Source: Sphingobacteriales bacterium (lineage in GTDB: Bacteria; Bacteroidota; Bacteroidia; Sphingobacteriales; Sphingobacteriaceae). Taken from it: a stretch of DNA of 64,000 nucleotides. Position numbers and translations under genes: made by a program. The notes beneath the pieces were generated by a model. It worked only from the letters and a program-made list of their open reading frames with translations. It made no database searches and had not been told where the DNA came from. Numbering within the stretch: the stretch's first letter is position 1; the number at the start of each line of letters is the position of its first letter. Positions 34,583 through 43,731 of the stretch are shown in pieces. Location: NCBI GenBank assembly GCA_025353765.1, contig JANXOD010000020.1, positions 62,001 to 126,000 of the forward strand. Reading direction: 5' to 3'.

Positions 34583-35862
34583 ATTAGTCTTTCCCCCTGA
34601 ATTTGATTCATGATATCTACTAGCTTTTGTGCCTGAAAATCTCTACTAATACGATATAGGAATTCGGCATCTCTTTCGAGTTTGATAGGCCTTTTGTCTA
34701 TAAATTTCCCCCAAAGTTCATTAAGTGCATTTATGCATTCTGCCTCTGTTTTACATACATAACCTGCTTTATTGTTTATTATGCTTTCTGCAATATCTCC
34801 ATTATCTGTTGAGGGTAATAATATTGGTTTTTGCAAGGCAAGATAATCGGCCTGTTTGGAAGTAATAATTTGAGATACGTCTCCATATTTGAGATGTAAA
34901 AAAGCAGTAGCATCAGAAGCGGTTTTTATACATTCTTTGATGTCAAGCCATTCATATATATGTATGTAATCCTTTAAAAAATACTTCGCAATAACTTTTT
35001 TTAATAAAGCAGTTTGCCCGCCACTATAAAATGAAACTTCAAAATCGTTTTTATTAATTTTATTTACTTCAATAAATTTAGCCAGACATTTAAAAAATGT
35101 TTCATCTTTAAATTGACTGCTATACAAATTCCCAAGGTAAACTATTTTAAATTTTTGATACTGATCTTTAACGTTGTAAAAATCATTTTCATTCAAATTG
35201 CATCCATTTTCAATGACTTTGACTTCATTCGCTACAAACTGCGGGAATAGTCTCTTAAGACTTTCTTTAACAGTTGTTATGGCGGTGGCGTAATGAAGAA
35301 CTCTATTTTCCCGTTTTCGCTCTAAGAGTAGCCTCATTTTCTGAATAAAACCTGTATTATTAGTTTTATAATCGTATGTCCAGGGATCTCGATAATCTAA
35401 AAATAACTTTGCAGAATGCTTTTTTGCAAGTCCATAAACAGTAAGTTGAATACTTGAGGGTGTACCTGAGCAGAAAAAAATATCATTCCTAGTTATGGTG
35501 CAGGTATTGAAATATGCATATAGTTCATTATACAAAGTAAAAATATCCCTCCTGTTAATTACATAGTAAGCTAAATTTATTATTCTAAAAAACCATCTGG
35601 AGGCATTATTAGTAGCAAGAATCAAAGCTTTTCGTTGAAAAAAATTATTAATTTTTGTTATTTCAATACTATTTGGGTCTTTAGAGGAAGTTACCCATTT
35701 TTTATCTTCAGATAATTTATTAATAGCAATTTTATCATAAGCAATAGAAGATATTAGCTTAACTTGAAAATTGTTTTTTTTAAGAATGTTATAAAACGAG
35801 TTTATTCTGTTGGTGGGCGTAAGAGTACTGTTTATAGAAAACTGATAAATAATATAAATCAT
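34579..35862 (-). CDS. GT-B fold glycosyltransferase, last gene of the polysaccharide locus
   Basis: The 427-residue protein has a GT-B layout: an acceptor half with DIFFCSGTPSSIQLTVYGLA and LFLDYRDPWTYD near 170, then a donor half with KIVYLGNLYSSQF and a sugar-nucleotide region AFLHLKYG...QKPILLPS near 355. The FLDYRDPW motif is common in group-1 transferases that act on lipid-linked oligosaccharides. The gene is AT-rich. Its ATG directly abuts the stop of a frameshifted glycosyltransferase relic. Its stop overlaps that of dxs. The donor sugar is unknown. Confidence 0.8.
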   Translation of the reverse strand: MIYIIYQFSINSTLTPTNRINSFYNILKKNNFQVKLISSIAYDKIAINKLSEDKKWVTSSKDPNSIEITKINNFFQRKALILATNNASRWFFRIINLAYYVINRRDIFTLYNELYAYFNTCTITRNDIFFCSGTPSSIQLTVYGLAKKHSAKLFLDYRDPWTYDYKTNNTGFIQKMRLLLERKRENRVLHYATAITTVKESLKRLFPQFVANEVKVIENGCNLNENDFYNVKDQYQKFKIVYLGNLYSSQFKDETFFKCLAKFIEVNKINKNDFEVSFYSGGQTALLKKVIAKYFLKDYIHIYEWLDIKECIKTASDATAFLHLKYGDVSQIITSKQADYLALQKPILLPSTDNGDIAESIINNKAGYVCKTEAECINALNELWGKFIDKRPIKLERDAEFLYRISRDFQAQKLVDIMNQIQGERLI

Positions 35863-36023
35863 TTAACTTATTGATGGTTGATTAGTAGTTTCAAATACCT
35901 GTTTATAAAAATTCATAGTCTCCCGACGATGAATATCCCAATGATCTCTTTATAGTAGGTATTTCCCAAAGCTATTATTTTCTTCCTGATTGCATCATTA
36001 GAAAGTGCATTTAAAGAATAAAA
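35863..36023 (-). pseudogene. C-terminal relic of a glycosyltransferase, frameshifted
   Basis: On the minus strand a frame from 36023 reads FYSLNALSNDAIRKKI then IALGNTYYK. After a one-base deletion in an A run near 35949-35952 it continues in another frame as RDHWDIHRRETMNFYKQVF to a stop at 35863-35865. Read together this is the usual C-terminal helix of a GT4-type transferase, in which such YY.RDHWD...FYKQ endings are typical. An in-frame stop lies upstream at 36024-36026 and no start is present. The remaining gap to wzi (36027-36153) shows nothing I recognise. Confidence 0.65.
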
Positions 36024-36153
36024 TTATTTTTTATAAAAAAATAATGACGTTGAATGCTCAACGGTAAAATTGAATTGCTTTTAATGATGTTACCTTAGGA
36101 AATATTCAAAAGGAGAAATTTAATAAATTAGATATAAAATCCTAAATCAAAGT

Positions 36154-37752
36154 TTAAAAATCCTGATATAGATTTCGAAGTGAACTTCTTAAGCCAAAAG
36201 TAATCCAATTTGTGGTATTCGCGTTAAGATCATTACTTTCCTTCCGGTAAACGGCACCTAATTCTAAACGCAGATTAATTTTAGGATTTATGAGATAAGA
36301 AATTCGGGTATCCAGATATATAAAATTAGTTTTTATGCCTTGAGCAGTTTTATTGCCATAATCAGATATACGGGTATTGTATGATTTATAAATATCTTTT
36401 CCATAATTATCAGACCCCGGATCTAGCCCATATTGAGCGTAATTTCCCTGAGCATATACTTGCCAACGTTGATATGCATAATCCCAAATACTTAAAAACT
36501 CACGAAAATTTGCTCCAAATGGATGAGCTAGTGCTTCATTATAATGTCCATAATTTAAGAGTGATGTTCTTTGGCTATAGGTAAAGGGTTTAGCTGTATT
36601 AAATTCTGCCAGGTAGTTGAGGTTTTTAACTTTCAAAGCATCAAATCCTTTAATACCTGCCTGAATGCCAAACTTATTAGCCCAATAGCCATTTCCGGCA
36701 AAAAATTCTTTAGCTGTAAACTCATCCAATGCAAATTGGCCATATAATGTAATATTTTTTGCGGCTTTATATTTTCCGGTAAAGCCTATTAAAGCATTGT
36801 CTGGTGATCCGTTGGATCCTTCTATGGTCCTTAAGAAAATAATTGGATTTAGATAGCTAACATCAAAACCACGTTTGCCTGTTGCATCGGCGTCCTGCCA
36901 GATTATAGCATCAAAGAACCCGAGAGAAAGACGATTATTTACATTCCAATCCAGGTAATGGAAGACTCCCCATTTTTTTCTAAAACCATTATCATAAGAA
37001 AACTGAGGTGATTTTAAATCCTGAAACTGGGCCCAGATATTAATATATTTTACATTCCCCAGTGTAGTGGTAATTTTAAAGAACGGATGATTCGATGAAA
37101 CATCACTAAGCAGCATGGAGCGATATCCATCACCAATAAAATTTTTATCCTGAGCTAACGTAAATGAGAAATATTTATTTGGTATGTAATTGAGTATTGC
37201 ACTAGCATAAGCCCAATCTTTGATATTTTTGGATGCTCCAAATTTATCATTTATAAGTCCGGGTATAATGCCATTGTCGTTTATGTACTGATTTAAATAT
37301 TTTGGAAATACCCCTTGGTTTTCGTAACCACTTGTATAGAAACTAAAGTTTTTTCCAATACTTCCCTGAATTTGATATCCTCGTGTATTCAGCCATGTAG
37401 TACGTTTATTAGTTACATCACGACCAATTTGAAAATCTGGCAGAAAATCTATATAAACTTTATAATCTTCTTTTTCGATTTGGATTAAATGCTCATTAAA
37501 GAGTTTTCTAAGTATCCATGATTTTTTAGTACTGTCTGTATTCAATCTCGTTAAAGAATCAAGTGCCCGGTAAGCCAGCGTGTCATCTGGTAAAATAGGT
37601 TTTATAGAGGTATGAAATCTGGTATCTGTAGTGTAAATGACACTATTTATTTGCTGGTAATTATGGTATGAGTAAGGGAAGGTTTGTGCTTGTAAATAAG
37701 CAGGAAGAGTGAAAGAAAAACATAACAGGAAATAGATAGACAGTTGTTTCAT
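36154..37752 (-). CDS. wzi: Capsule assembly Wzi-family outer-membrane protein
   Basis: Wzi-type beta-barrels bind and anchor exported capsule at the cell surface. The 532-residue protein has a signal peptide ending YLQAQ (about 23), a periplasmic N-terminal section, and then alternating amphipathic strands rich in aromatic girdle residues. It ends in a terminal phenylalanine (RNLYQDF), as is usual for outer-membrane barrels. It lies seven bases after the CapD-like gene in the polysaccharide operon, which supports a capsule or slime layer role rather than lipopolysaccharide only. Family assignment rests on overall pattern and context. Confidence 0.8.
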   Translation of the reverse strand: MKQLSIYFLLCFSFTLPAYLQAQTFPYSYHNYQQINSVIYTTDTRFHTSIKPILPDDTLAYRALDSLTRLNTDSTKKSWILRKLFNEHLIQIEKEDYKVYIDFLPDFQIGRDVTNKRTTWLNTRGYQIQGSIGKNFSFYTSGYENQGVFPKYLNQYINDNGIIPGLINDKFGASKNIKDWAYASAILNYIPNKYFSFTLAQDKNFIGDGYRSMLLSDVSSNHPFFKITTTLGNVKYINIWAQFQDLKSPQFSYDNGFRKKWGVFHYLDWNVNNRLSLGFFDAIIWQDADATGKRGFDVSYLNPIIFLRTIEGSNGSPDNALIGFTGKYKAAKNITLYGQFALDEFTAKEFFAGNGYWANKFGIQAGIKGFDALKVKNLNYLAEFNTAKPFTYSQRTSLLNYGHYNEALAHPFGANFREFLSIWDYAYQRWQVYAQGNYAQYGLDPGSDNYGKDIYKSYNTRISDYGNKTAQGIKTNFIYLDTRISYLINPKINLRLELGAVYRKESNDLNANTTNWITFGLRSSLRNLYQDF

Positions 37753-37759
37753 TCAATTT

Positions 37760-39703
37760 CTAATTAATGATAGTTTGCTTATCCAACTCTTCATATATAG
37801 AATTATTACTTTTAAATTCGGGTACAATTTCCTTCATTTTAATTACAACATGCCGATCTTTATAATCGCAACTTAACTTAATTAATTCATCAATATGTTT
37901 ATCAATAGTTGTAAAATCATATTCCCTGACTTTGGCAATCATAATCTTTTCATGATGTGTGGGAATTGTATTTTCAAGATCGTTTAATAACTCTTCGTAA
38001 AGTTTTTCTCCCGGACGCAAGCCACTATACTCAATTGCAATATCCTGATTAGGCACCAGACCGGAAAGACGAATCATTTTTTTTGCCAGTTCTACAATTT
38101 TTACGGATTTACCCATATCAAAAATGTAAATTTCTCCACCTTCACCCATTGATCCCGCTTCCAATACCAAACGGCAGGCTTCGGGGATTGTCATAAAATA
38201 GCGGGTTATTTCTGGATGAGTAACCGTAATTGGGCCACCTTTTTGAATCTGAGCTTTAAAACGTGGTATAACAGATCCACTAGATCCTAATACATTGCCA
38301 AAACGAGTGGTAATAAATCGAGTAATAACTTTTGAGCTATTCCCATTTAAATGCTTTAAACCATTGGTATAACTTGTGGTTTCTTTTTTAAAGGAATTAA
38401 ATAAAGACTGTACATAAATCTCCGCTACTCGTTTAGAAGCACCCATTACATTAGTAGGATTTACAGCTTTATCAGTAGAGATCATCACAAATTTTTGTAC
38501 TCCGTATTTTACCGCTAAATCTGCAATAATTTTAGTGCCCATTACATTGGTGCGAACAGCTTCACCCGGATTATGTTCCATTAAAGGGACATGTTTATAG
38601 GCTGCAGCATGATATACGTAATGCGGTTTAAAAGTTTGGAACAAAACTTCCATACGTGTGTGATCTCGTACATCACCAATGAAGGAATGAAAATTATCAA
38701 CAATATTATTTTCTTTTAGTTCTAACTGTAGTTCATGCAAGGGGGTTTCAGACTGATCATTCAGAATAATCATTTGAGGATGAAAGACAGATATTTGTCT
38801 CACTATTTCACTTCCTATGGATCCGGCAGCTCCTGTTACTAAAACCCGTTTCCCTCTTAACTGCTGTGTAATATCATCATTATGAATAATAATTAGCTCC
38901 CGCTCTAAAAGATCTTCAATTTTTATATTTTGGATTTGTTTTGAACTGATTTGGCCATTAATCCAGCTTTGAACGGGAGGTAGCGTTAATACTTTAATAT
39001 CATGTTCCAGGCAAAAATCAACGATTTTATTCTTTTGTTCGGATGGTAAATTTTGAGTGGCAATGAGTAAATTATCTATTTTTTCCTCCAATATCAAATT
39101 CCCAATTTCACTGGCATGATATATCTTGATCCCATCTATTACTTTGCCCCTTTTGCGTTCATCATCATCAATAAAAGCCACCAAATTCATGTTTACCTTA
39201 GCATCGTGGTCTAGCGTTCTCTTAGCCGCTATTCCTACTTCACCTGCTCCGTATATAATTACCCTCTGTTTATCAATTTTTAAATTTTTTATATACATGA
39301 AAAAGTATTTTACCATTACCCGATAAGTAATCAATAAAAGGAAGCTACAGAGTCCATTAATAATTAAAATCACATTAGATACTAATGATGCTTTATTAAA
39401 TGAAATTAAGGACAGATTAGCAACAAAAAACAAGGTGTTTGTTAAAATTATAGAAAATAATATACGAAAGGAATCCTGGGCGCTTGTATACCTAATAATA
39501 CCAGCATAAGTTTTAATACTAAAAAACACAATCGAATTAATTATCGCGAAAAATAGGAGGTTACGACTTAATTCAATTGAATTAATTTGAGCTGCATCAA
39601 AATTAAACCTTATGAAGTAGGCAAAACATAATGAAATAGCACAGCACATCAAATCTAAGGAGAAGATGATCCACCGGGGGACTATGTTAATGCGGGTAAA
39701 CAA
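37760..39703 (-). CDS. WbpM/CapD-type membrane UDP-GlcNAc 4,6-dehydratase
   Basis: This long-form enzyme makes UDP-4-keto-6-deoxy-GlcNAc at the inner membrane. Four transmembrane helices (about 10-30, 48-66, 82-100, 110-130) are followed by a CoA-binding-like Rossmann domain (YGAGEVGIA at 151-159) and the dehydratase domain (TGAAGSIGSEIV from 290). STDKAVNPTNVMGASKR carries the catalytic pattern, with methionine in place of the classical SDR tyrosine. The start is TTG 39703, since an in-frame stop lies four codons upstream and no ATG precedes the conserved N-terminus. With the next two genes it resembles the WbpM-WbpV-WbpL module that primes chains with QuiNAc or FucNAc. Confidence 0.9.
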   Translation of the reverse strand: MFTRINIVPRWIIFSLDLMCCAISLCFAYFIRFNFDAAQINSIELSRNLLFFAIINSIVFFSIKTYAGIIRYTSAQDSFRILFSIILTNTLFFVANLSLISFNKASLVSNVILIINGLCSFLLLITYRVMVKYFFMYIKNLKIDKQRVIIYGAGEVGIAAKRTLDHDAKVNMNLVAFIDDDERKRGKVIDGIKIYHASEIGNLILEEKIDNLLIATQNLPSEQKNKIVDFCLEHDIKVLTLPPVQSWINGQISSKQIQNIKIEDLLERELIIIHNDDITQQLRGKRVLVTGAAGSIGSEIVRQISVFHPQMIILNDQSETPLHELQLELKENNIVDNFHSFIGDVRDHTRMEVLFQTFKPHYVYHAAAYKHVPLMEHNPGEAVRTNVMGTKIIADLAVKYGVQKFVMISTDKAVNPTNVMGASKRVAEIYVQSLFNSFKKETTSYTNGLKHLNGNSSKVITRFITTRFGNVLGSSGSVIPRFKAQIQKGGPITVTHPEITRYFMTIPEACRLVLEAGSMGEGGEIYIFDMGKSVKIVELAKKMIRLSGLVPNQDIAIEYSGLRPGEKLYEELLNDLENTIPTHHEKIMIAKVREYDFTTIDKHIDELIKLSCDYKDRHVVIKMKEIVPEFKSNNSIYEELDKQTIIN

Positions 39704-39767
39704 ATTGAATTTTTATATTAATACTATATGTAATTAATACAATTATACATAAACATAGTGTAATATA

Positions 39768-40754
39768 TTAAATTGAAGTCGGTTTCTTATGTAATATTAT
39801 AGATTGATATTTTATTAAAATATATAATATAGCCAAACATATAAGTATAGCAAAGGTTATAATAACCAATACCCAGGTACCTAAGTTTTGATGAATCATA
39901 TAAATTAGCAGGGCATTAATTAGCAATTGCAAAATTGCATATTTAACAGAAACTCTAAGATGTGATAAGCCCTTTTCATTACTTAAAATTTGATATGCAT
40001 GAGAGCGGTGAGCTTCAAAAATATTTTCACGATTAAAAAGCCTGAATATGATAGTTAGTACAGAATCTACACCATAAACTGAAAGAAAAAGGATATATAA
40101 AAATTGATGGGTGTGAATAATCAATAATGCCAATGCAAAGAGAATAATAAAAGCCATAGAAATACTCCCCACATCGCCAGCAAAACATTTGGCTTTTTTG
40201 CGAAAATTAAAAAATAGAAATACCAGCAAAGCAATTGTTGTTATCCATAGAAAATCGTGTTTTACAAAATGCAATGATACATTCAGGTAAATTAAACTAA
40301 TAATCACTGTTAAGCTGTACAAACCTGTGATACCATTGATACCATCCATAAAATTATAGGCATTGATAGTACCTATTACTATAATGCCAATAACAATGAT
40401 TGCCCATATCGGATAGTTAAGTATCCTTAGTTCTGTAAAAAGAAAAAATACTGAGAGTATATGAATGGCCAGTCTAAGTTTAGGAGATAGGATATGCAGA
40501 TCATCCCAAAAACTAGTTACACCAATTAAGACTAAGCCAGCCATAAAATAAGGATAGGGAAACCCTAAAAAGACAGAATAGAGGAGAATAGCCAAAGGAA
40601 AGATAATACCGCCTCCTCGAAGTGTTATTTCAGCATGCGAGCTTCGCTCATTGGGATGATCGATAATGCTAAAATGATCTGCTATGCGAAAGTAAATTAA
40701 CTCAATTCCTAAAAATAATAATGAAGATAAAATGTATTTTAATAATTCAGACAT
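39768..40754 (-). CDS. WecA/WbpL-type polyprenyl-phosphate sugar-1-phosphate transferase
   Basis: This initiating enzyme transfers an N-acetyl amino sugar phosphate to undecaprenyl phosphate at the inner membrane. The 328-residue protein has about ten transmembrane segments. It shows the family motifs DHPNERSSH, the double aspartate at 84-85 (SFWDDLHILS), NFMDGINGITG and AHRSHAYQ (HxH). GTG at 40766 could add four residues, but ATG 40754 overlaps the upstream gene by only eight bases and is preferred. Its neighbour is a WbpV-like reductase, suggesting the substrate is UDP-D-QuiNAc or UDP-D-FucNAc. The substrate call is inferred. Confidence 0.9.
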   Translation of the reverse strand: MSELLKYILSSLLFLGIELIYFRIADHFSIIDHPNERSSHAEITLRGGGIIFPLAILLYSVFLGFPYPYFMAGLVLIGVTSFWDDLHILSPKLRLAIHILSVFFLFTELRILNYPIWAIIVIGIIVIGTINAYNFMDGINGITGLYSLTVIISLIYLNVSLHFVKHDFLWITTIALLVFLFFNFRKKAKCFAGDVGSISMAFIILFALALLIIHTHQFLYILFLSVYGVDSVLTIIFRLFNRENIFEAHRSHAYQILSNEKGLSHLRVSVKYAILQLLINALLIYMIHQNLGTWVLVIITFAILICLAILYILIKYQSIILHKKPTSI

Positions 40755-41661
40755 CTTTAAAAGCACGGGCAGTTTTTAAAATACCTTCATGTGCAGTCAA
40801 AGGTAATTCCTTTTTAAGTACTTGTTTAATCTTTTGATTACTTACTACATAATTTTCTGTAAGTTTTTCAAGTCTTTCTGTAGTGATTGGAAGTCTTAAT
40901 ATATCACCTATTTTAGCTATAAAAGAAATTATCATTTTAGGGATATACAATAATCTTAGAGATTTATTGAGAGCTTTTGAAAGTAAGGAGACTACTTCAC
41001 TAGTAGATAAAGCTTCATCATCTGCTGCATTATAAATCCCTGAAGGTATATCATCCCGCTCAATAAGCTCTTTGATGATGAAGCATAAATTTTCAGCACT
41101 TAGAAATGATCTTTTATTTTGGAATGAAGCTAATGGATAGGGAAAACCCTTAGAAACAAAATTATATAGTAAATTAAGATTTCCCTTATTTCCAGGGCCG
41201 TGAATCATGCAAGGACGAAGAATGTAATATGATTTTCCTGAGGGCAGAGATTGGTTTCGAATATATTCTTCTGCCATTAATTTAGATTTGCCATAATGTG
41301 TTTGTGGGTCTGGCTGATGATCTTCTGTTAAAGATTCATTTAGAGTGTCTGTAACAGCTTTTACAGTGCTAATAAAAACAAATTTCTTAGCCTTGGATTC
41401 AAGAAATGCGTTGTAGAGTTGTTTGGTAAGTTCAAAATTTATTTGATAATATTCTTCTGGTTGGGATACATTTTTTAGATCGTGGGCTTTTCCAGCGAGA
41501 TGGATAATGTTTTCAGCTTTAGAGACTTCACTATTAAGCAATACAACTGAATTAAGTATTTCCCTTGAAATGAGAATAGATGTAAATTCCGAATACTTAT
41601 TTAAATAAGTTATTAAAACTTTTCCTACAAAACCACTACTTCCAGTTAATAATACATTCAT
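40747..41661 (-). CDS. NAD-dependent epimerase/dehydratase, WbpV/WreQ-like 4-ketoreductase
   Basis: The 304-residue extended SDR has the nucleotide motif GSSGFVG at about 7-13, a serine in FVFIST, and the Y-x-x-x-K pair in THYGKSKLMAEE. Homologues beside WbpL/WreU transferases reduce the C4 keto group of UDP-4-keto-6-deoxy-GlcNAc to UDP-D-QuiNAc or UDP-D-FucNAc. The TTG at 41676 opens the frame earlier but would overlap the upstream gene. ATG 41661 starts two bases past that stop. Position between WbuB-like and WecA-like genes supports the role. Confidence 0.82.
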   Translation of the reverse strand: MNVLLTGSSGFVGKVLITYLNKYSEFTSILISREILNSVVLLNSEVSKAENIIHLAGKAHDLKNVSQPEEYYQINFELTKQLYNAFLESKAKKFVFISTVKAVTDTLNESLTEDHQPDPQTHYGKSKLMAEEYIRNQSLPSGKSYYILRPCMIHGPGNKGNLNLLYNFVSKGFPYPLASFQNKRSFLSAENLCFIIKELIERDDIPSGIYNAADDEALSTSEVVSLLSKALNKSLRLLYIPKMIISFIAKIGDILRLPITTERLEKLTENYVVSNQKIKQVLKKELPLTAHEGILKTARAFKDV

Positions 41662-41662
41662 C

Positions 41663-42874
41663 CTAAGTAGATTCAAGAATTTCTATCAGTCTATTAAGCA
41701 ATTTGTCTCTTTCAAATTCGTTTTGATAATATTTCAGAGAATTTAATCCCATTTCATTCCGCTTATCTTTACTAAGTGTAAAAAAATCCAAGACTTTATG
41801 GGCTAATTGCTCTGCATTTTCAGATTCGGCTACTAAACCTGAGTTTGAGGCTTCTATTATATTTTTTCCCTCACCGTTTAATGAGCCAATTATTGGTTTA
41901 GCACAGGCCATATATGATTGAACTTTTGAAGGTATTGTCAAGGAGAATATGAAATCTTTTTTTAATGATACTATTAAAGCATCTGCATGACTAAACAAAT
42001 CAGCCATTTGTTCTGGTGGAAATGCCCCAATTAGCCGAAACACGTCTTCTATATCGTACTCTTTTACTTTTGTAAACACATAGGATTGCATACGTCCCTG
42101 TCCGGCAATTATCCAATGAATATCTGGATTAACTTTTTTTACTAATTGAGCTGCTTTCAATAAGGTATCAAAAGATTGAGATTCTCCAATATTACCAGCA
42201 AATACCATATTGTATGGTGATGTAAAATAATCTGTGAAACGGTTTGATTTAACTAAGGGCTTATAGTAGTTCTCTGTAGAATTGGGATAGTATATAATTT
42301 TTGAATTAGGAACTTTTTGTTTTTTCAAATAACTCTTGAATGCCTTAGATTGAATAAGAATTTTTTCTGAATGTCTATATATCCAACGAGTTAATGAGTC
42401 CGCTGCCCTTAAAATAATTAGATTCTTAATCCCACCAGAAGCCTCTAAAGACTGGGGCCATAGATCTTGCACCCAAAAAAGTAGCTTAGCTTTTGTTTTT
42501 GCTTTTAAAATTAGTGCTGGAATTCCAACTGTTACTGGTGAAGGTTCGTATACAAATATATAATCAACGGTTTTCTCCTTAAAGAACCCTGCTTTTAATG
42601 ATGAAAAAATAGCAAAGGACAAATAATTTAAAATCAGTTTAACTCCACTACCCTCTCCACGTGGTATCAACGGAGACCGATAAATAGTTATTGAGTTCCA
42701 AACTTCTCTAGATTTTCCCCAAAATGAATAACCTGAATAAAATTTTCCTGAGGGATAATTTGGTTTTCCAGTAAATACAATCACTTCATGCCCTTTTTCT
42801 TTTAAACCTAGTACTACATCATTGATGCGAAAGTTTTCAGGCCAAAAATATTGGGTCACTACTAAAATTTTCAT
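41663..42874 (-). CDS. wbuB: WbuB-like glycosyltransferase (GT4)
   Basis: The 403-residue GT-B enzyme starts MKILVVTQYFWPENFRINDV and contains TGKPNYPSGKFYSGY, patterns of the WbuB group. Donor-site motifs are MVFAGNIGESQSFDTLL near 227 and the YMACAKPIIGSLNGEG region near 320. WbuB of Escherichia coli O26 is assigned as an L-fucosamine transferase and lies beside fnlABC. Here it follows the equivalent three genes, so it probably transfers the L-sugar they make. It overlaps the preceding reductase gene by four bases (ATGA). Confidence 0.85.
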   Translation of the reverse strand: MKILVVTQYFWPENFRINDVVLGLKEKGHEVIVFTGKPNYPSGKFYSGYSFWGKSREVWNSITIYRSPLIPRGEGSGVKLILNYLSFAIFSSLKAGFFKEKTVDYIFVYEPSPVTVGIPALILKAKTKAKLLFWVQDLWPQSLEASGGIKNLIILRAADSLTRWIYRHSEKILIQSKAFKSYLKKQKVPNSKIIYYPNSTENYYKPLVKSNRFTDYFTSPYNMVFAGNIGESQSFDTLLKAAQLVKKVNPDIHWIIAGQGRMQSYVFTKVKEYDIEDVFRLIGAFPPEQMADLFSHADALIVSLKKDFIFSLTIPSKVQSYMACAKPIIGSLNGEGKNIIEASNSGLVAESENAEQLAHKVLDFFTLSKDKRNEMGLNSLKYYQNEFERDKLLNRLIEILEST

Positions 42875-43731
42875 TCTGTTATATTGTACTGCCTATAAAG
42901 AATGGATTTGTGGTCTTTCATGAAAGCAAAAAGTTCTCTGATCATTGTCTTATAGGAGGGTATTTGAATATCAATATCATTTCTTGTATTTATTATTGAT
43001 TTATCTGACTCATAGCCATCAAATGGAATAATTCCAGGTAGCTGTTTCTCCATTTCTGTAGAAAAAATCTGCAATAGATTAAGTTTGCTGATTTTTGAAT
43101 TATTTGTTAAATGAATGATTCCCATAATTTGAGGATTATTGATAACCCATATTATACATTTAGCTAATTGCAAAGTAGTTATCCCGCTCCAATAGGCTTT
43201 AGTATATCCTTTTACTGACCCTGACTGCTTTAAAAACCAATGTAATAATCCAATCCCATTATCTTTTAATTCTGGACCAATAATAGACGTACGCAATGTT
43301 ACATGAGGTTGATATAATACCTCACCTAAAGCTTTACTTTGGGCATAAAAGCCAACTCCATCTTTTACATCCTCTTCTGTATAGCTGCCTTTTTTTCCTG
43401 AAAATACGCAATCAGTGCTTATATGAATTAAACGTGGGCAATTCTTAGCTAAAAAATGTGGAAGAAAAGAATTAATAAATATGCTTCTGTCAGGATTTTT
43501 TTCCGCCTCATCATTTAAAATACCGATACAATTAATTACCACATCTGGCTTCACAGTTTTAAGAATATTCTGTAAATCCTCTAGCTTACTAACATCCAAA
43601 AGAAATGTGGGCTCAAAAAAAGCGTTATCTCTGGCAATATCAATTACTAAAAATTGTTTAGAACTAATTAAAACTTGCCGAATTACATGTCCCGCCATGC
43701 CCTTGGAGCCAATAATTAGTATCTTTTTCAT
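42871..43731 (-). CDS. RmlD-like 4-ketoreductase of the UDP-L-amino-sugar branch (FnlB/WbvR type, no cupin domain)
   Basis: The 286-residue SDR has the nucleotide motif GSKGMAG at about 8-14, HISTDCVFSG and the Y-x-x-x-K pair in GFYAQSKALGE. It occupies the FnlB/WbjC/CapF position between the 2-epimerase and WbuB genes. CapF-type proteins are about 370 residues and have a C-terminal cupin that epimerises C3. That domain is absent here. The size matches the RmlD-like WbvR of the UDP-L-QuiNAc pathway instead. ATG 43731 overlaps the preceding stop by four bases, and a TTG at 43740 is less likely. The product sugar is inferred. Confidence 0.82.
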   Translation of the reverse strand: MKKILIIGSKGMAGHVIRQVLISSKQFLVIDIARDNAFFEPTFLLDVSKLEDLQNILKTVKPDVVINCIGILNDEAEKNPDRSIFINSFLPHFLAKNCPRLIHISTDCVFSGKKGSYTEEDVKDGVGFYAQSKALGEVLYQPHVTLRTSIIGPELKDNGIGLLHWFLKQSGSVKGYTKAYWSGITTLQLAKCIIWVINNPQIMGIIHLTNNSKISKLNLLQIFSTEMEKQLPGIIPFDGYESDKSIINTRNDIDIQIPSYKTMIRELFAFMKDHKSILYRQYNITE

